64,000 nucleotides of DNA. Origin: Spirochaetota bacterium. Its GTDB lineage: Bacteria; Spirochaetota; UBA4802; UBA5550. Each line of letters begins with the position of its first letter. Within the stretch, counting starts at the first letter, position 1. The position numbers and the translations under genes are program-made. Shown here piece by piece: positions 1 to 7,067 of the stretch. The notes under the pieces were generated by a model, which was not told the DNA's origin, ran no database searches, and saw only the letters and a program-made list of their open reading frames with translations. The DNA lies in contig JAFGJK010000110.1 in NCBI GenBank assembly GCA_016929135.1, positions 1-64,000 on the forward strand. The letters run 5' to 3'.

Positions 1-548
1 ATGAAGCGGATTTTTGCCCCTGTCTTTCGTATCTCGTCGATATATTTAGCGTTCCGTTCGCGCTCCAGGATACAGACGGTGATATCGTCTATGTATTTCC
101 CCTTGGCACGGGCGACCCGCTTGATATTTATCCCGACACTCTGCGTGATGTCCACCACGCCCTTGGCGCTCTTCCCCACCGCTATCTTTTCCATGTACTG
201 GGAAGGGGGTCTGAAGAATGAACCCTGGTCGCCCACGGCGATGATTGAAATGGCGTTAAGCCCGCCCTGCGCGCAGGTCCGTCTTCCGTCCAGGGGCTTC
301 ACCGCGAGATCGAGCTTCGGGCCGTGCTGGTTGCCCACATGGGCACTGTCGTGGAGAAAACTCTCGGTGTCGGGACCGGTGCCGATTATTATCTCACCGT
401 CGATCTCCATGGTGGAGAACACCTTCTGCATCGCCTCGGTCGCGGCGGTGTATGAGAGGTCTTCGCTCCCCTTACCCATGTGCCTGCTGGCAAAGAGGGC
501 TGCTGCTTCGGTCAGGCGGACTGCCTCCAGTGTCAGGTTTCTGTCCAT
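1..548 (-). CDS. glpX: Class II fructose-1,6-bisphosphatase, 3' end cut by window edge
   Basis: The visible 182 residues are the N-terminal part of the GlpX family, which hydrolyses fructose-1,6-bisphosphate to fructose-6-phosphate in gluconeogenesis. The opening MDRNLTLEAVRLTEAAAL is the family's N-terminal signature. It is followed by the IDGEIIIGTG segment and by KPLDGRRTCAQGGLNAISII, which corresponds to the metal and substrate loop. The start at 548 is an ATG preceded by GTGAGGA. The coding frame leaves the window at base 1, so the C-terminal part is not seen. It lies 59 bases downstream of a same-strand lipoprotein gene, which may be co-transcribed. The family call is firm. Some GlpX proteins also act on sedoheptulose-bisphosphate, which cannot be judged here. 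Confidence 0.9.
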   Translation of the reverse strand, partial: MDRNLTLEAVRLTEAAALFASRHMGKGSEDLSYTAATEAMQKVFSTMEIDGEIIIGTGPDTESFLHDSAHVGNQHGPKLDLAVKPLDGRRTCAQGGLNAISIIAVGDQGSFFRPPSQYMEKIAVGKSAKGVVDITQSVGINIKRVARAKGKYIDDITVCILERERNAKYIDEIRKTGAKIRF

Positions 549-607
549 GATCGGGTCCTCACGACGAAAATACCGGCGGGGCTCAGCCCTGCCATCATGT
601 CAATGGA

Positions 608-1147
608 TCATTCCCTCTCCAGTGGGGTGACCCAAAGGTAAATTGTATGGCCGTCCATCTCGTAGATCCTCTTCGGTTTGATCCCCTTCATGTCGAAGTC
701 GTGCGAGACGATTCGGGTTCCCGGCCTGCACTTCTCCAACTGGGGGATGAGCTTCACATTGAGGCTCGGGAGCAGGTAGAGGGTTATGACGTTCGCGGGT
801 GAGAGGTCCAGCTCGAAGATGTTCTTCCTGGTGATGGTGACCAGATCGCCCATCTTGTTCTCCTGCACGCGCTTGGTGGAATCCTGAATCCTCTGGGGAT
901 CGATGTCGAATCCGTAGGCCTTGACGCCGTATTTCTTCGCTGCCGTGACGACGATCCTGCCGTCGCCGCATCCCAGATCATAGAGAGTGTCGCCGCTCTT
1001 CACCTCGGCCAATTCGAGCATCTTGTCGACCACCTCTTGCGGTGTCGGCACCCAGACCACGTCGGGGCGCTGTTCAAAGCTGTCCTTGCACGAGGTGATC
1101 AGGAGGAGTGTGATAAAACCCAGTACCATCGATGATAGTCTCTTCAT
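608..1147 (-). CDS. SAM-dependent methyltransferase with lipoprotein signal
   Basis: 179 residues. The N-terminus is a lipoprotein signal: basic MKR, a hydrophobic stretch and a lipobox ITSC ending near residue 20. The rest is a small class I methyltransferase fold. It has a PTPQEVVDKML lead-in and motif I DLGCGDGR, then GFDIDPQRI as the acidic ribose-binding strand and NVITLYLLPSLN as the motif IV region. This pattern resembles the FAM173/ATPSCKMT-like protein lysine methyltransferase family, which is often membrane tethered. The start at 1147 has GGAGAG eight bases upstream. The oddity is export: SAM is a cytoplasmic cofactor, so either the protein is anchored facing the cytoplasm or the lipobox misleads. 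The substrate is unknown. Confidence 0.75.
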   Translation of the reverse strand: MKRLSSMVLGFITLLLITSCKDSFEQRPDVVWVPTPQEVVDKMLELAEVKSGDTLYDLGCGDGRIVVTAAKKYGVKAYGFDIDPQRIQDSTKRVQENKMGDLVTITRKNIFELDLSPANVITLYLLPSLNVKLIPQLEKCRPGTRIVSHDFDMKGIKPKRIYEMDGHTIYLWVTPLERE

Positions 1148-1347
1148 GAATTCTCTCCGGAATAAAGGATCGTGATAACTGCACCTTCAAATGATTGAAG
1201 GAAAAAATCAATAAAAATATGTACCGGAGCGATTAATCGCTTCGATTACTCTGATGACGGGAGGTTCGCTCTGCGCTATCGCAAGGTCCCCGGATAGGGG
1301 GGGAGGGTAAGGAGCAGGGTACCGGCTGTATTATGTCCTATCAATAA

Positions 1348-1375
1348 TTGACCATTTGCGGATATTTATTATAAA
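1348..1375 (+). promoter_or_regulatory. Sigma70-type promoter for the ATP-grasp/FMN fusion gene
   Basis: TTGACC at 1348-1353 and TATAAA at 1370-1375 are separated by 16 bases, each one mismatch from consensus. They lie in an AT-rich gap about 45 bases upstream of the TTG start at 1420. I see no other hexamer pair of similar quality in the gap 1148-1419. Prediction from sequence only. Confidence 0.5.
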
Positions 1376-1419
1376 ATTTTACATCCCTCCTCCCGACATT
1401 AGAAACAGGAGTCTTTCCA

Positions 1420-3648
1420 TTGAAAAAGACCATTATGATCATCGGTGCCGGACTCCTGCAGGTTCCGGCAATACTGACGGCGAAGAAGATGGGATACCAG
1501 GTGATCGTGACCGATTACAATCCCGATGCCATGGGCATGAGGGATGCGGACATCCCAATCGTCATGAGCACCAGGGACATCGAGGGATCCGTCCGCGTGG
1601 CCAAGGCGCAGAATGAGATCACGCCGATCCACGGAGTTATCACGGTAGGGACCGACGCCTCCATGACGGTGGCGGCGGTGGCCAACGCACTGAATCTTCC
1701 GGGGATCAAGTTCGATGATGCCGAGGCGGCCACAAACAAGATAAAGATGAGAACCCGGTTCAGGGAGCGGGGGGTCCCCTCGCCGATTTTTTTCCCCGTC
1801 TGGTCCATCTCCGACGCGAAGAAGGCCTGTAAGAGCCTGGGGTTTCCCGTGGTGATCAAGCCATCCGACAATATGGGGGCCCGGGGTGTGCGGAGGATCG
1901 ACAACCTGGGACAGCTCGCGGAATCATTTCAATTCGCCAAGAGCGCCTCCCCCAGCGGCGAGCTTATCATGGAAGAGTTCATGGAGGGGCCGGAGCTGTC
2001 CATTGATGCCATCGTGTACAAGGGGGAGGTCTCCATCACCGGCGTGGCGGACAGGATCATCGAGTACCCTCCCTATTTCGTGGAAACCGGGCACACGATG
2101 CCCTCCCAGATGAGAAGGGAGATCCAGGAGGAGGCCTGCGAGATTATGAAGGATGGCATCAGGTCCCTGGGGATCACCCTAGGAGCGGCCAAGGGGGACA
2201 TCAAGATCACGAAGGACGGACCGAAAATCGGCGAGCTGGCAGCCCGCCTGTCGGGCGGGTTTATGTCAGCCTATACCTATCCTCTATCATCGGGGGTCGA
2301 TCTTATGAGAGCAGCAGTTGAAATCGCATTGGGGCAGGAACCGATCAATCTTGAACCGACCCTGAACAGGGTCGCCATAGAGCGGGCGATCATAACGAAG
2401 CCCGGCATCGTGAAGAAGATCAACGGGCTTGAGGAGGCGCTCAGCGTACCCGGCATCGAGCAGATCTTTCTGAACATCAAGCCGGGCGACAAGGTGCAGT
2501 CCCCGAAATCAAACGTGGAGAAGGCGGGGCATATCATCGCTATAGGGTCGACCCTGGAAGAGGCCGAGGAGCGGGTCAAGCTCTGCAAGAATGTCCTGAA
2601 GATCGAGCTCTTCGAGGAGGCGGAGCTCTCCATGGAGGCGATTCATCTGGCGGCCAAGGAGAAGCTGAAAAAGTTCTGCTCGGTCTGCAAGAACTGCGAT
2701 GGCAAGACCTGTGCCACCGGCGTGCCTGGTATGGGGGGGATCGGGACCGGGGAGTCGTTCCGGCAGAATCTCAAGGCGCTCCAAAATTACAAGATCACCA
2801 CCAACGTCATCCATGATGTGACCTCGCCGAAAACGGACACCTCCTTCCTCGGCAGAACGCTCGATCTGCCGGTGATGGCGGCGCCGATCACCGGCATGGT
2901 GACCAACATGGGCGGGGCCATGGACGAGCTGGACTACAACAGGGCCGTTGTGAGAGGGTGCATCAAATCCGGCTCCATTGCCTTCGTCGGTGATGGCGCG
3001 ACCCCCGACAAGTACAAGATCGGCCTGAAGGCTGTCGGCGAGGGAAAGGGGGTCGGGATTCCCATCTTCAAGCCCCGGAGCGATAACGGGGAGATCATCA
3101 AGCGGATCAGGGCGGCCGAAGAGGCCGGGGCGATGGCGGTGGGGATGGACATAGACGCCGTAGTATTCAAGACCATGGCGATGAAGAACCAATCCGTGGG
3201 ACCAAAGAGCCTCAAGGAGCTGAAGGACCTGATCGCCGTTACGAAGCTTCCCTTCATTCTGAAGGGTATCATGACCGTCCGGGATGCAGCCAGAGCGGTG
3301 GAGGTGGGAGCACACGCCATCGTCGTGTCGAATCACGGGGGAAGGATACTGGACGAGATGGTGGGGACCATGGACGTGCTGGAGGACATCGTAAAGGAAG
3401 TGAAGGGAGACATTAAGATAATGATAGACGGCGGTTTCAGGAACGGTGTGGACATCCTGAAGGCCCTGGCCCTGGGAGCCGAGTACGTACTCATCGGCCG
3501 TCCTGTTGCCATTGCCGCCGTCGGTATGGGGGAGGAGGGGACAGCCTTCTATCTTCGCCATATCAAGCGTGAGCTGGAGCTGGCCATGATACTCACCGGG
3601 TGTAATTCCCTTGATGAAATACAGCGTGACATTGTCAGAAGGATCTAG
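1420..3648 (+). CDS. ATP-grasp ligase fused to FMN-dependent alpha-hydroxyacid dehydrogenase
   Basis: 742 residues with two enzymes in one chain. Residues 1-400 form an ATP-grasp ligase: a Rossmann-like start MIIGAGLLQVPAI, the ATP-binding segment GFPVVIKPSDNMGARGV, EEFMEGPELS and the metal-binding GELAARLSGG. A C-terminal piece resembles the LAL_C2 domain of L-amino-acid ligases. Residues 420-431 hold C420, C423, C426 and C431. This is the cysteine lead-in seen in clostridial-type FMN alpha-hydroxyacid oxidising enzymes, and it is followed by VPGMGG. The FMN barrel ends with VVSNHGGR, where H639 and R642 match the catalytic His/Arg of the lactate and glycolate oxidase family. The start is a TTG with AACAGGAG seven bases upstream. 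The fusion suggests that an oxidised or amidated carboxylate is passed between sites, but the substrate is unknown. Confidence 0.85.
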   Translation: MKKTIMIIGAGLLQVPAILTAKKMGYQVIVTDYNPDAMGMRDADIPIVMSTRDIEGSVRVAKAQNEITPIHGVITVGTDASMTVAAVANALNLPGIKFDDAEAATNKIKMRTRFRERGVPSPIFFPVWSISDAKKACKSLGFPVVIKPSDNMGARGVRRIDNLGQLAESFQFAKSASPSGELIMEEFMEGPELSIDAIVYKGEVSITGVADRIIEYPPYFVETGHTMPSQMRREIQEEACEIMKDGIRSLGITLGAAKGDIKITKDGPKIGELAARLSGGFMSAYTYPLSSGVDLMRAAVEIALGQEPINLEPTLNRVAIERAIITKPGIVKKINGLEEALSVPGIEQIFLNIKPGDKVQSPKSNVEKAGHIIAIGSTLEEAEERVKLCKNVLKIELFEEAELSMEAIHLAAKEKLKKFCSVCKNCDGKTCATGVPGMGGIGTGESFRQNLKALQNYKITTNVIHDVTSPKTDTSFLGRTLDLPVMAAPITGMVTNMGGAMDELDYNRAVVRGCIKSGSIAFVGDGATPDKYKIGLKAVGEGKGVGIPIFKPRSDNGEIIKRIRAAEEAGAMAVGMDIDAVVFKTMAMKNQSVGPKSLKELKDLIAVTKLPFILKGIMTVRDAARAVEVGAHAIVVSNHGGRILDEMVGTMDVLEDIVKEVKGDIKIMIDGGFRNGVDILKALALGAEYVLIGRPVAIAAVGMGEEGTAFYLRHIKRELELAMILTGCNSLDEIQRDIVRRI

Positions 3649-3654
3649 CCTTCC

Positions 3655-4179
3655 TTAATAAAAAAACCGGAGCTCATCACTGTCGCATTGCTCAGCGTAA
3701 TGGAGCACCGCTGCGGAGTACCTTCCGATTCTTTGCAACGATTCGAAGGAAGGATCGAAGCGTTCCTGCGAAAGCAGCCCTGATATGAACAGGATCCTGC
3801 TCATAAGGAGGGCATTTACGTAGGGGATGCCGTTCTCCCTGCAGAACCGCGCCCCCTTCTTGTCGTCAATAATCACAAAGCTGTGGGGATATTTGTAATA
3901 CAGGATGATCGTGTCACGCTCCCCTGCACCCATGCTCCCCGCGGGGGGAGTGGGCGGAGGGTGGATCCCGTCGTCATCTTCAACGGCCCTGATCAGAATG
4001 ACGCCGGTTTTCGATCGCTCCTTGAACTCCTCTGCGCCACTGTGTTCCTCCACCGTGAGCTCCCTGAAGACCGATTCAGCCATGATCAGCCGGTAGCCCG
4101 AAGCCAGGTCGTCGAATATCCCCGCCTTGTGGAGCAGTATCGCAGATGAGGAATCGATGAGAGCGATTTTTTTCGTCAT
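3655..4179 (-). CDS. PIN-like domain protein
   Basis: 174 residues. ALIDSSSAILL near the N-terminus carries the first acidic residue (D9) of the PIN fold. SVFRELT holds the second acidic position, GAGERDTI the third, and VIIDDKKGARF the aspartate pair before the last strand. This layout fits the VapC/DUF3368-like group of small metal-dependent RNases. There is no adjacent antitoxin-sized gene on either side, so a toxin-antitoxin role is not supported. The gene converges on the fusion gene with only six bases between stop codons. A proline-rich loop around residues 74-80 is unusual. The function remains generic: a possible nuclease. Confidence 0.65.
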   Translation of the reverse strand: MTKKIALIDSSSAILLHKAGIFDDLASGYRLIMAESVFRELTVEEHSGAEEFKERSKTGVILIRAVEDDDGIHPPPTPPAGSMGAGERDTIILYYKYPHSFVIIDDKKGARFCRENGIPYVNALLMSRILFISGLLSQERFDPSFESLQRIGRYSAAVLHYAEQCDSDELRFFY

Positions 4180-4488
4180 GGTACCTATGTAGATTAATCA
4201 AGCACGGGGAAAAAACAATATTATTTATCGTGGCACCTGAGAAAAACTATTGAAATCAATCGGCGGGTAATTGAGAGTGCAGAAGGCAGCGGGGCGCTGC
4301 ACATTTACTGCAAGCGGGAATGCATGGGCAAAACAGCGTTTATCACGGGAGTCACGGGATCTACAGCAGCTACCTGCGTCATCAGGATGCAGTAGGCGAT
4401 CAGGATCGTGAGTTAGAAGTTACAATTCTGCCGGTATACGAGATTCAGGTGGTGATTTAATATTCTCAGTGACAACGGATGGCGGAGA
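4180..4488. other. Gene-free stretch between PIN gene and ccm operon
   Basis: No supportable gene. A perfect hairpin GCAGCG-GGG-CGCTGC lies at 4286-4300, without a T tract. The stretch must hold the divergent promoters of the PIN gene and of ccmA, but I find no convincing hexamer pair. Confidence 0.4.
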
Positions 4489-5100
4489 ATGAATACCATT
4501 ATCAGCGCAGAATCGGTGGGGAAGGAATACGGCGGGAGAAAGCTCTTTAGCGGGGTAACGCTCAGGCTCCGTCGGGGTGATTCCCTCTGCCTCCGGGGTC
4601 CCAACGGTTCCGGGAAGACTACCCTTCTGAGGATCTTGTCGTGCCAGTTGCCCCCCACCCGGGGTCTGGTGGAGTATTTCTCCGGGGATTCCAGGATCGA
4701 CAGGGAATCGGTGTTCCTCCATGTCGGCATGGCGGGGCCGTCGATAGAGCCCTACGGGGAACTGACCGCTCTGGAGAACATCGATTTCGTCTCCAGGGGC
4801 GGCATCGGGAGGGACGGGGTCGACAGGCACCTCCGCGCCTTCGGACTCTTCGAGCACAGGAATACGGCACTGAACAATTTTTCCACGGGCATGAAGCAGC
4901 GGCTCAGGTACATACTGGCGACGATAAACGAGCCGTCGGTGATCTTCCTGGACGAGCCGGGTGCGAATCTGGACGAGGCGGGGAAGCGCATGATCTACGG
5001 GCATATCGAATCGCAGCGTGGCTCCCGGATAACCGTCATCGCCACGAATGACAGACGGGAGGAGAGGCTCTGCCGGGAGGTGGTGACCCTTGGGGGGTGA
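4489..5100 (+). CDS. ccmA: Cytochrome c maturation ABC ATPase CcmA
   Basis: 203 residues of a compact ABC ATPase: Walker A GPNGSGKTT near residue 40, the signature FSTGMKQRL, and Walker B VIFLDEPGANLD. The short length and the following ccmB identify it as CcmA. CcmA powers release of holo-CcmE from the CcmC complex in System I haem delivery to apocytochromes. It is the first gene of a six-gene run with overlapping or abutting ends (ccmABCDEF). Its stop overlaps the start of ccmB by 11 bases, consistent with translational coupling. The signature has T where most ABC proteins have G (FSTGM), as is common in CcmA. Confidence 0.92.
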   Translation: MNTIISAESVGKEYGGRKLFSGVTLRLRRGDSLCLRGPNGSGKTTLLRILSCQLPPTRGLVEYFSGDSRIDRESVFLHVGMAGPSIEPYGELTALENIDFVSRGGIGRDGVDRHLRAFGLFEHRNTALNNFSTGMKQRLRYILATINEPSVIFLDEPGANLDEAGKRMIYGHIESQRGSRITVIATNDRREERLCREVVTLGG

Positions 5101-5752
5101 GCTGCTTCGTAACATCAGGAAGGAGTTCCTGATCGAGTTCAGGAATCCCTCGGCGGTGCTGTCGGCTTTCTCATTTTCCGGCGTGGCGACGATCTCGGTG
5201 AGCCTGGTCACCAGGGCACTCCCGCTGCAGCCTCTGGTGCAGTCGATCCTCCTTTGGCTCATCATCTTTTTTACCGCCATGAACAGTCTGCTGCACCCCT
5301 TTATACGCGAGGAGGATCATGGCACCGCGCCGTTTCTGAGGCTCCACTCTTCGGCTCTGTCGGTGCTGGCTTCGAAGCTGGTCTTCAACGCTGTACTCTT
5401 CTTTTCGCTCCAGCTGATCATCACCCCCCTGGCGGTGGTATTCTTCCAGTTCACGCTGCGGTCGCCGTTTTTTTTCCTGGTGACGCTTCTGTGCGGCGGC
5501 TTCGCCGTCACCGCCACGGTCACCGTGCTCTCCGCCATCGTGGCCAGGAGCGGCGGAAGGGGGCCTCTCTTCACGATCATTTCGTTCCCGCTGCTGCTCC
5601 CCATTCTCTGGATGTCCATCGAATCGACCAGGCACTCCCTTGAACGAGGAGGCTTCTGGGACGTACGAAGCCTGGTTTTTTTACTTGCTTTTTCGGGTAT
5701 GATAATTGCCTTATCCTTCTTACTAATCCGCTTTATCTGGCTCGATGAATGA
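5090..5752 (+). CDS. ccmB: Haem exporter membrane subunit CcmB
   Basis: 220 residues with six predicted hydrophobic segments and no soluble domain. The N-terminal KEFLIEFRNPSAVLSAFSFS is the usual CcmB opening. The start is taken as the TTG at 5090, inside the end of ccmA. No in-frame ATG follows closely, and the first helix needs this start. CcmB is the membrane partner of CcmA in the CcmABCD complex in the inner membrane. The stop overlaps the ATG of ccmC by four bases. Confidence 0.9.
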   Translation: MGGELLRNIRKEFLIEFRNPSAVLSAFSFSGVATISVSLVTRALPLQPLVQSILLWLIIFFTAMNSLLHPFIREEDHGTAPFLRLHSSALSVLASKLVFNAVLFFSLQLIITPLAVVFFQFTLRSPFFFLVTLLCGGFAVTATVTVLSAIVARSGGRGPLFTIISFPLLLPILWMSIESTRHSLERGGFWDVRSLVFLLAFSGMIIALSFLLIRFIWLDE

Positions 5753-6411
5753 ACATCACAAAGTCTGTCTTTATCGCAATGCCCGCGTCCATCATCCTGA
5801 CCTTCCTCTACGCCCCGCCGGCGGAGGTACTGGGTGATGCAGGCAGGATCATCTTCTACCACGTCCCCCTGGCCTGGATTTCGGTGCTCGCCTTCGTGGT
5901 CGCAGGGTTCTATGCCGCGGTACACCTCTTCTCGAAATCCCCCCGCGCCGCCGATGCCGATATGAAATCGCACGTCTCGGCTACCCTGGGGATGTTCTTC
6001 GCGGTATTGACAACCGTCACGGGGTCGATCTGGGCAAAACTGAGCTGGGGGAGCTACTGGAACTGGGATCCGCGCGAGACGACGATCATGGTGCTCCTGC
6101 TGATATACATCGCCTACCTGAGCCTGCACGGGACGCTGAAGGATGGTGAGAAGCGGGGACGCATATGCGCCTCCTATCTGCTCATCGCTGCGGCCACGGT
6201 TCCCTTTTTCGTCTTTATCGTGCCGAGGCTCTACCCTACGCTGCACCCGGATCCGATACTAAACAGGGAGGCCTCGGTGCATATGGACTTCAGAATGAGG
6301 ATCACCCTGATCTGCACCATCGCTTCCTTCACGCTGCTCTACCTCTACCTCTTCGGCCTCAGGTTCAGGATCGCGGTGCTGGAAAAAGTGAGAATGGGGA
6401 TTGAACGATGA
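5749..6411 (+). CDS. ccmC: Haem-handling protein CcmC
   Basis: 220 residues with six transmembrane segments. The tryptophan-rich periplasmic WWD motif reads WGSYWNWDPRETT. The flanking histidines expected to ligate haem are in FYHVPLAW and in the loop before HMDFR. CcmC presents haem b to CcmE on the outer face of the cytoplasmic membrane. It starts in an ATGA overlap with ccmB and ends in an ATGA overlap with the next gene. The call is firm from the WWD motif, length and position. Confidence 0.93.
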   Translation: MNITKSVFIAMPASIILTFLYAPPAEVLGDAGRIIFYHVPLAWISVLAFVVAGFYAAVHLFSKSPRAADADMKSHVSATLGMFFAVLTTVTGSIWAKLSWGSYWNWDPRETTIMVLLLIYIAYLSLHGTLKDGEKRGRICASYLLIAAATVPFFVFIVPRLYPTLHPDPILNREASVHMDFRMRITLICTIASFTLLYLYLFGLRFRIAVLEKVRMGIER

Positions 6412-6695
6412 AAACCGTGAGAAGAATATTCGGGACGCTGCTGATAGCGGCGGCGATTTTCGGAACGGGAGTCTGGACCACCTTCGGCCTGGCGGCCGAT
6501 GTCGGCGGCGGGGAGCGGACCGTGGCGGCGGCCGCACACACACAGCCGGAGCGGACACAAGAGATTGATCCCGGCGACGCCGATGAACCGATATACCGGG
6601 TTTTAGGTATCGTCCTCTTCGTATGGATCGGCATCTCTCTGTACCTGTTTTTCATCGACAGAAAAATAACAAGACTGGAGAAGCGCATCAAATGA
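6408..6695 (+). CDS. ccmD: CcmD-like small membrane protein
   Basis: 95 residues. An N-terminal hydrophobic segment (residues 7-30) is followed by a polar alanine- and glutamate-rich linker. A second helix then runs straight into FFIDRKITRLEKRIK. The single helix plus the basic, charged cytoplasmic tail at the C-terminus is the CcmD pattern. Most CcmD proteins are shorter and lack the N-terminal segment, which may be a signal peptide or extra helix. Position between ccmC and ccmE supports the call. CcmD helps release holo-CcmE from the CcmABC complex. Confidence 0.7.
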   Translation: MKTVRRIFGTLLIAAAIFGTGVWTTFGLAADVGGGERTVAAAAHTQPERTQEIDPGDADEPIYRVLGIVLFVWIGISLYLFFIDRKITRLEKRIK

Positions 6696-7066
6696 AGAAA
6701 TGGACCGTGTTCTGCGTCATCGCGGCGCTCCTGTTCCTCGTCATTGCCGCCGCGTCGTTCAGGGACGACGTCTTCTCAACCTATGTACCGGTGCGGGACG
6801 CGATGCAGAGGGCCGGCGAACACGTGCAGGTGATGGGCGCCCTTGACAAGGCGACGATCGCCTATGAAAGGGGAGGAGGATACACCTTTACCGTCAGGGA
6901 CGGGGAGGAGAATGAGATGCGAGTCTACAAGGAGGGGATCAAGCCGATGAATTTCGAGCACGCCGATAATGTGGTGCTGGTGGGCTCCTACAATCGCGAC
7001 AGGGGATTATTCGTGGCGGACAAGGTCCTCACCAAGTGCCCCTCACGCTATGCCAAGGGGAAATGA
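6692..7066 (+). CDS. ccmE: Haem chaperone CcmE, cysteine (CxxxY) type
   Basis: 124 residues: an N-terminal membrane anchor (residues 3-22) and an OB-fold domain. The ATG at 6692 overlaps the ccmD stop and is preferred over upstream codons, because it gives the usual short cytoplasmic tip before the anchor. Classical CcmE binds haem covalently through a histidine in an HxxxY motif. Here the site reads KCPSRY, with C116 and Y120. This matches the cysteine variant known from archaea and sulphate reducers such as Desulfovibrio. The following gene, ccmF, is the ligase that takes the haem. Confidence 0.9.
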   Translation: MKKWTVFCVIAALLFLVIAAASFRDDVFSTYVPVRDAMQRAGEHVQVMGALDKATIAYERGGGYTFTVRDGEENEMRVYKEGIKPMNFEHADNVVLVGSYNRDRGLFVADKVLTKCPSRYAKGK

Positions 7067-7067
7067 C

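Noticed and set aside
2509..3561. Long minus-strand open frame opposite the FMN dehydrogenase domain
   Set aside because: Low-complexity His/Gly/Asp-rich translation without a domain. The plus strand encodes a complete conserved enzyme, and such mirror frames are expected in GC-rich DNA.
3655..4179. Toxin-antitoxin module around the PIN gene
   Set aside because: No antitoxin-sized partner gene lies next to it on the same strand.
4286..4300. Hairpin as terminator
   Set aside because: No T tract and not placed just after a stop codon on either strand.
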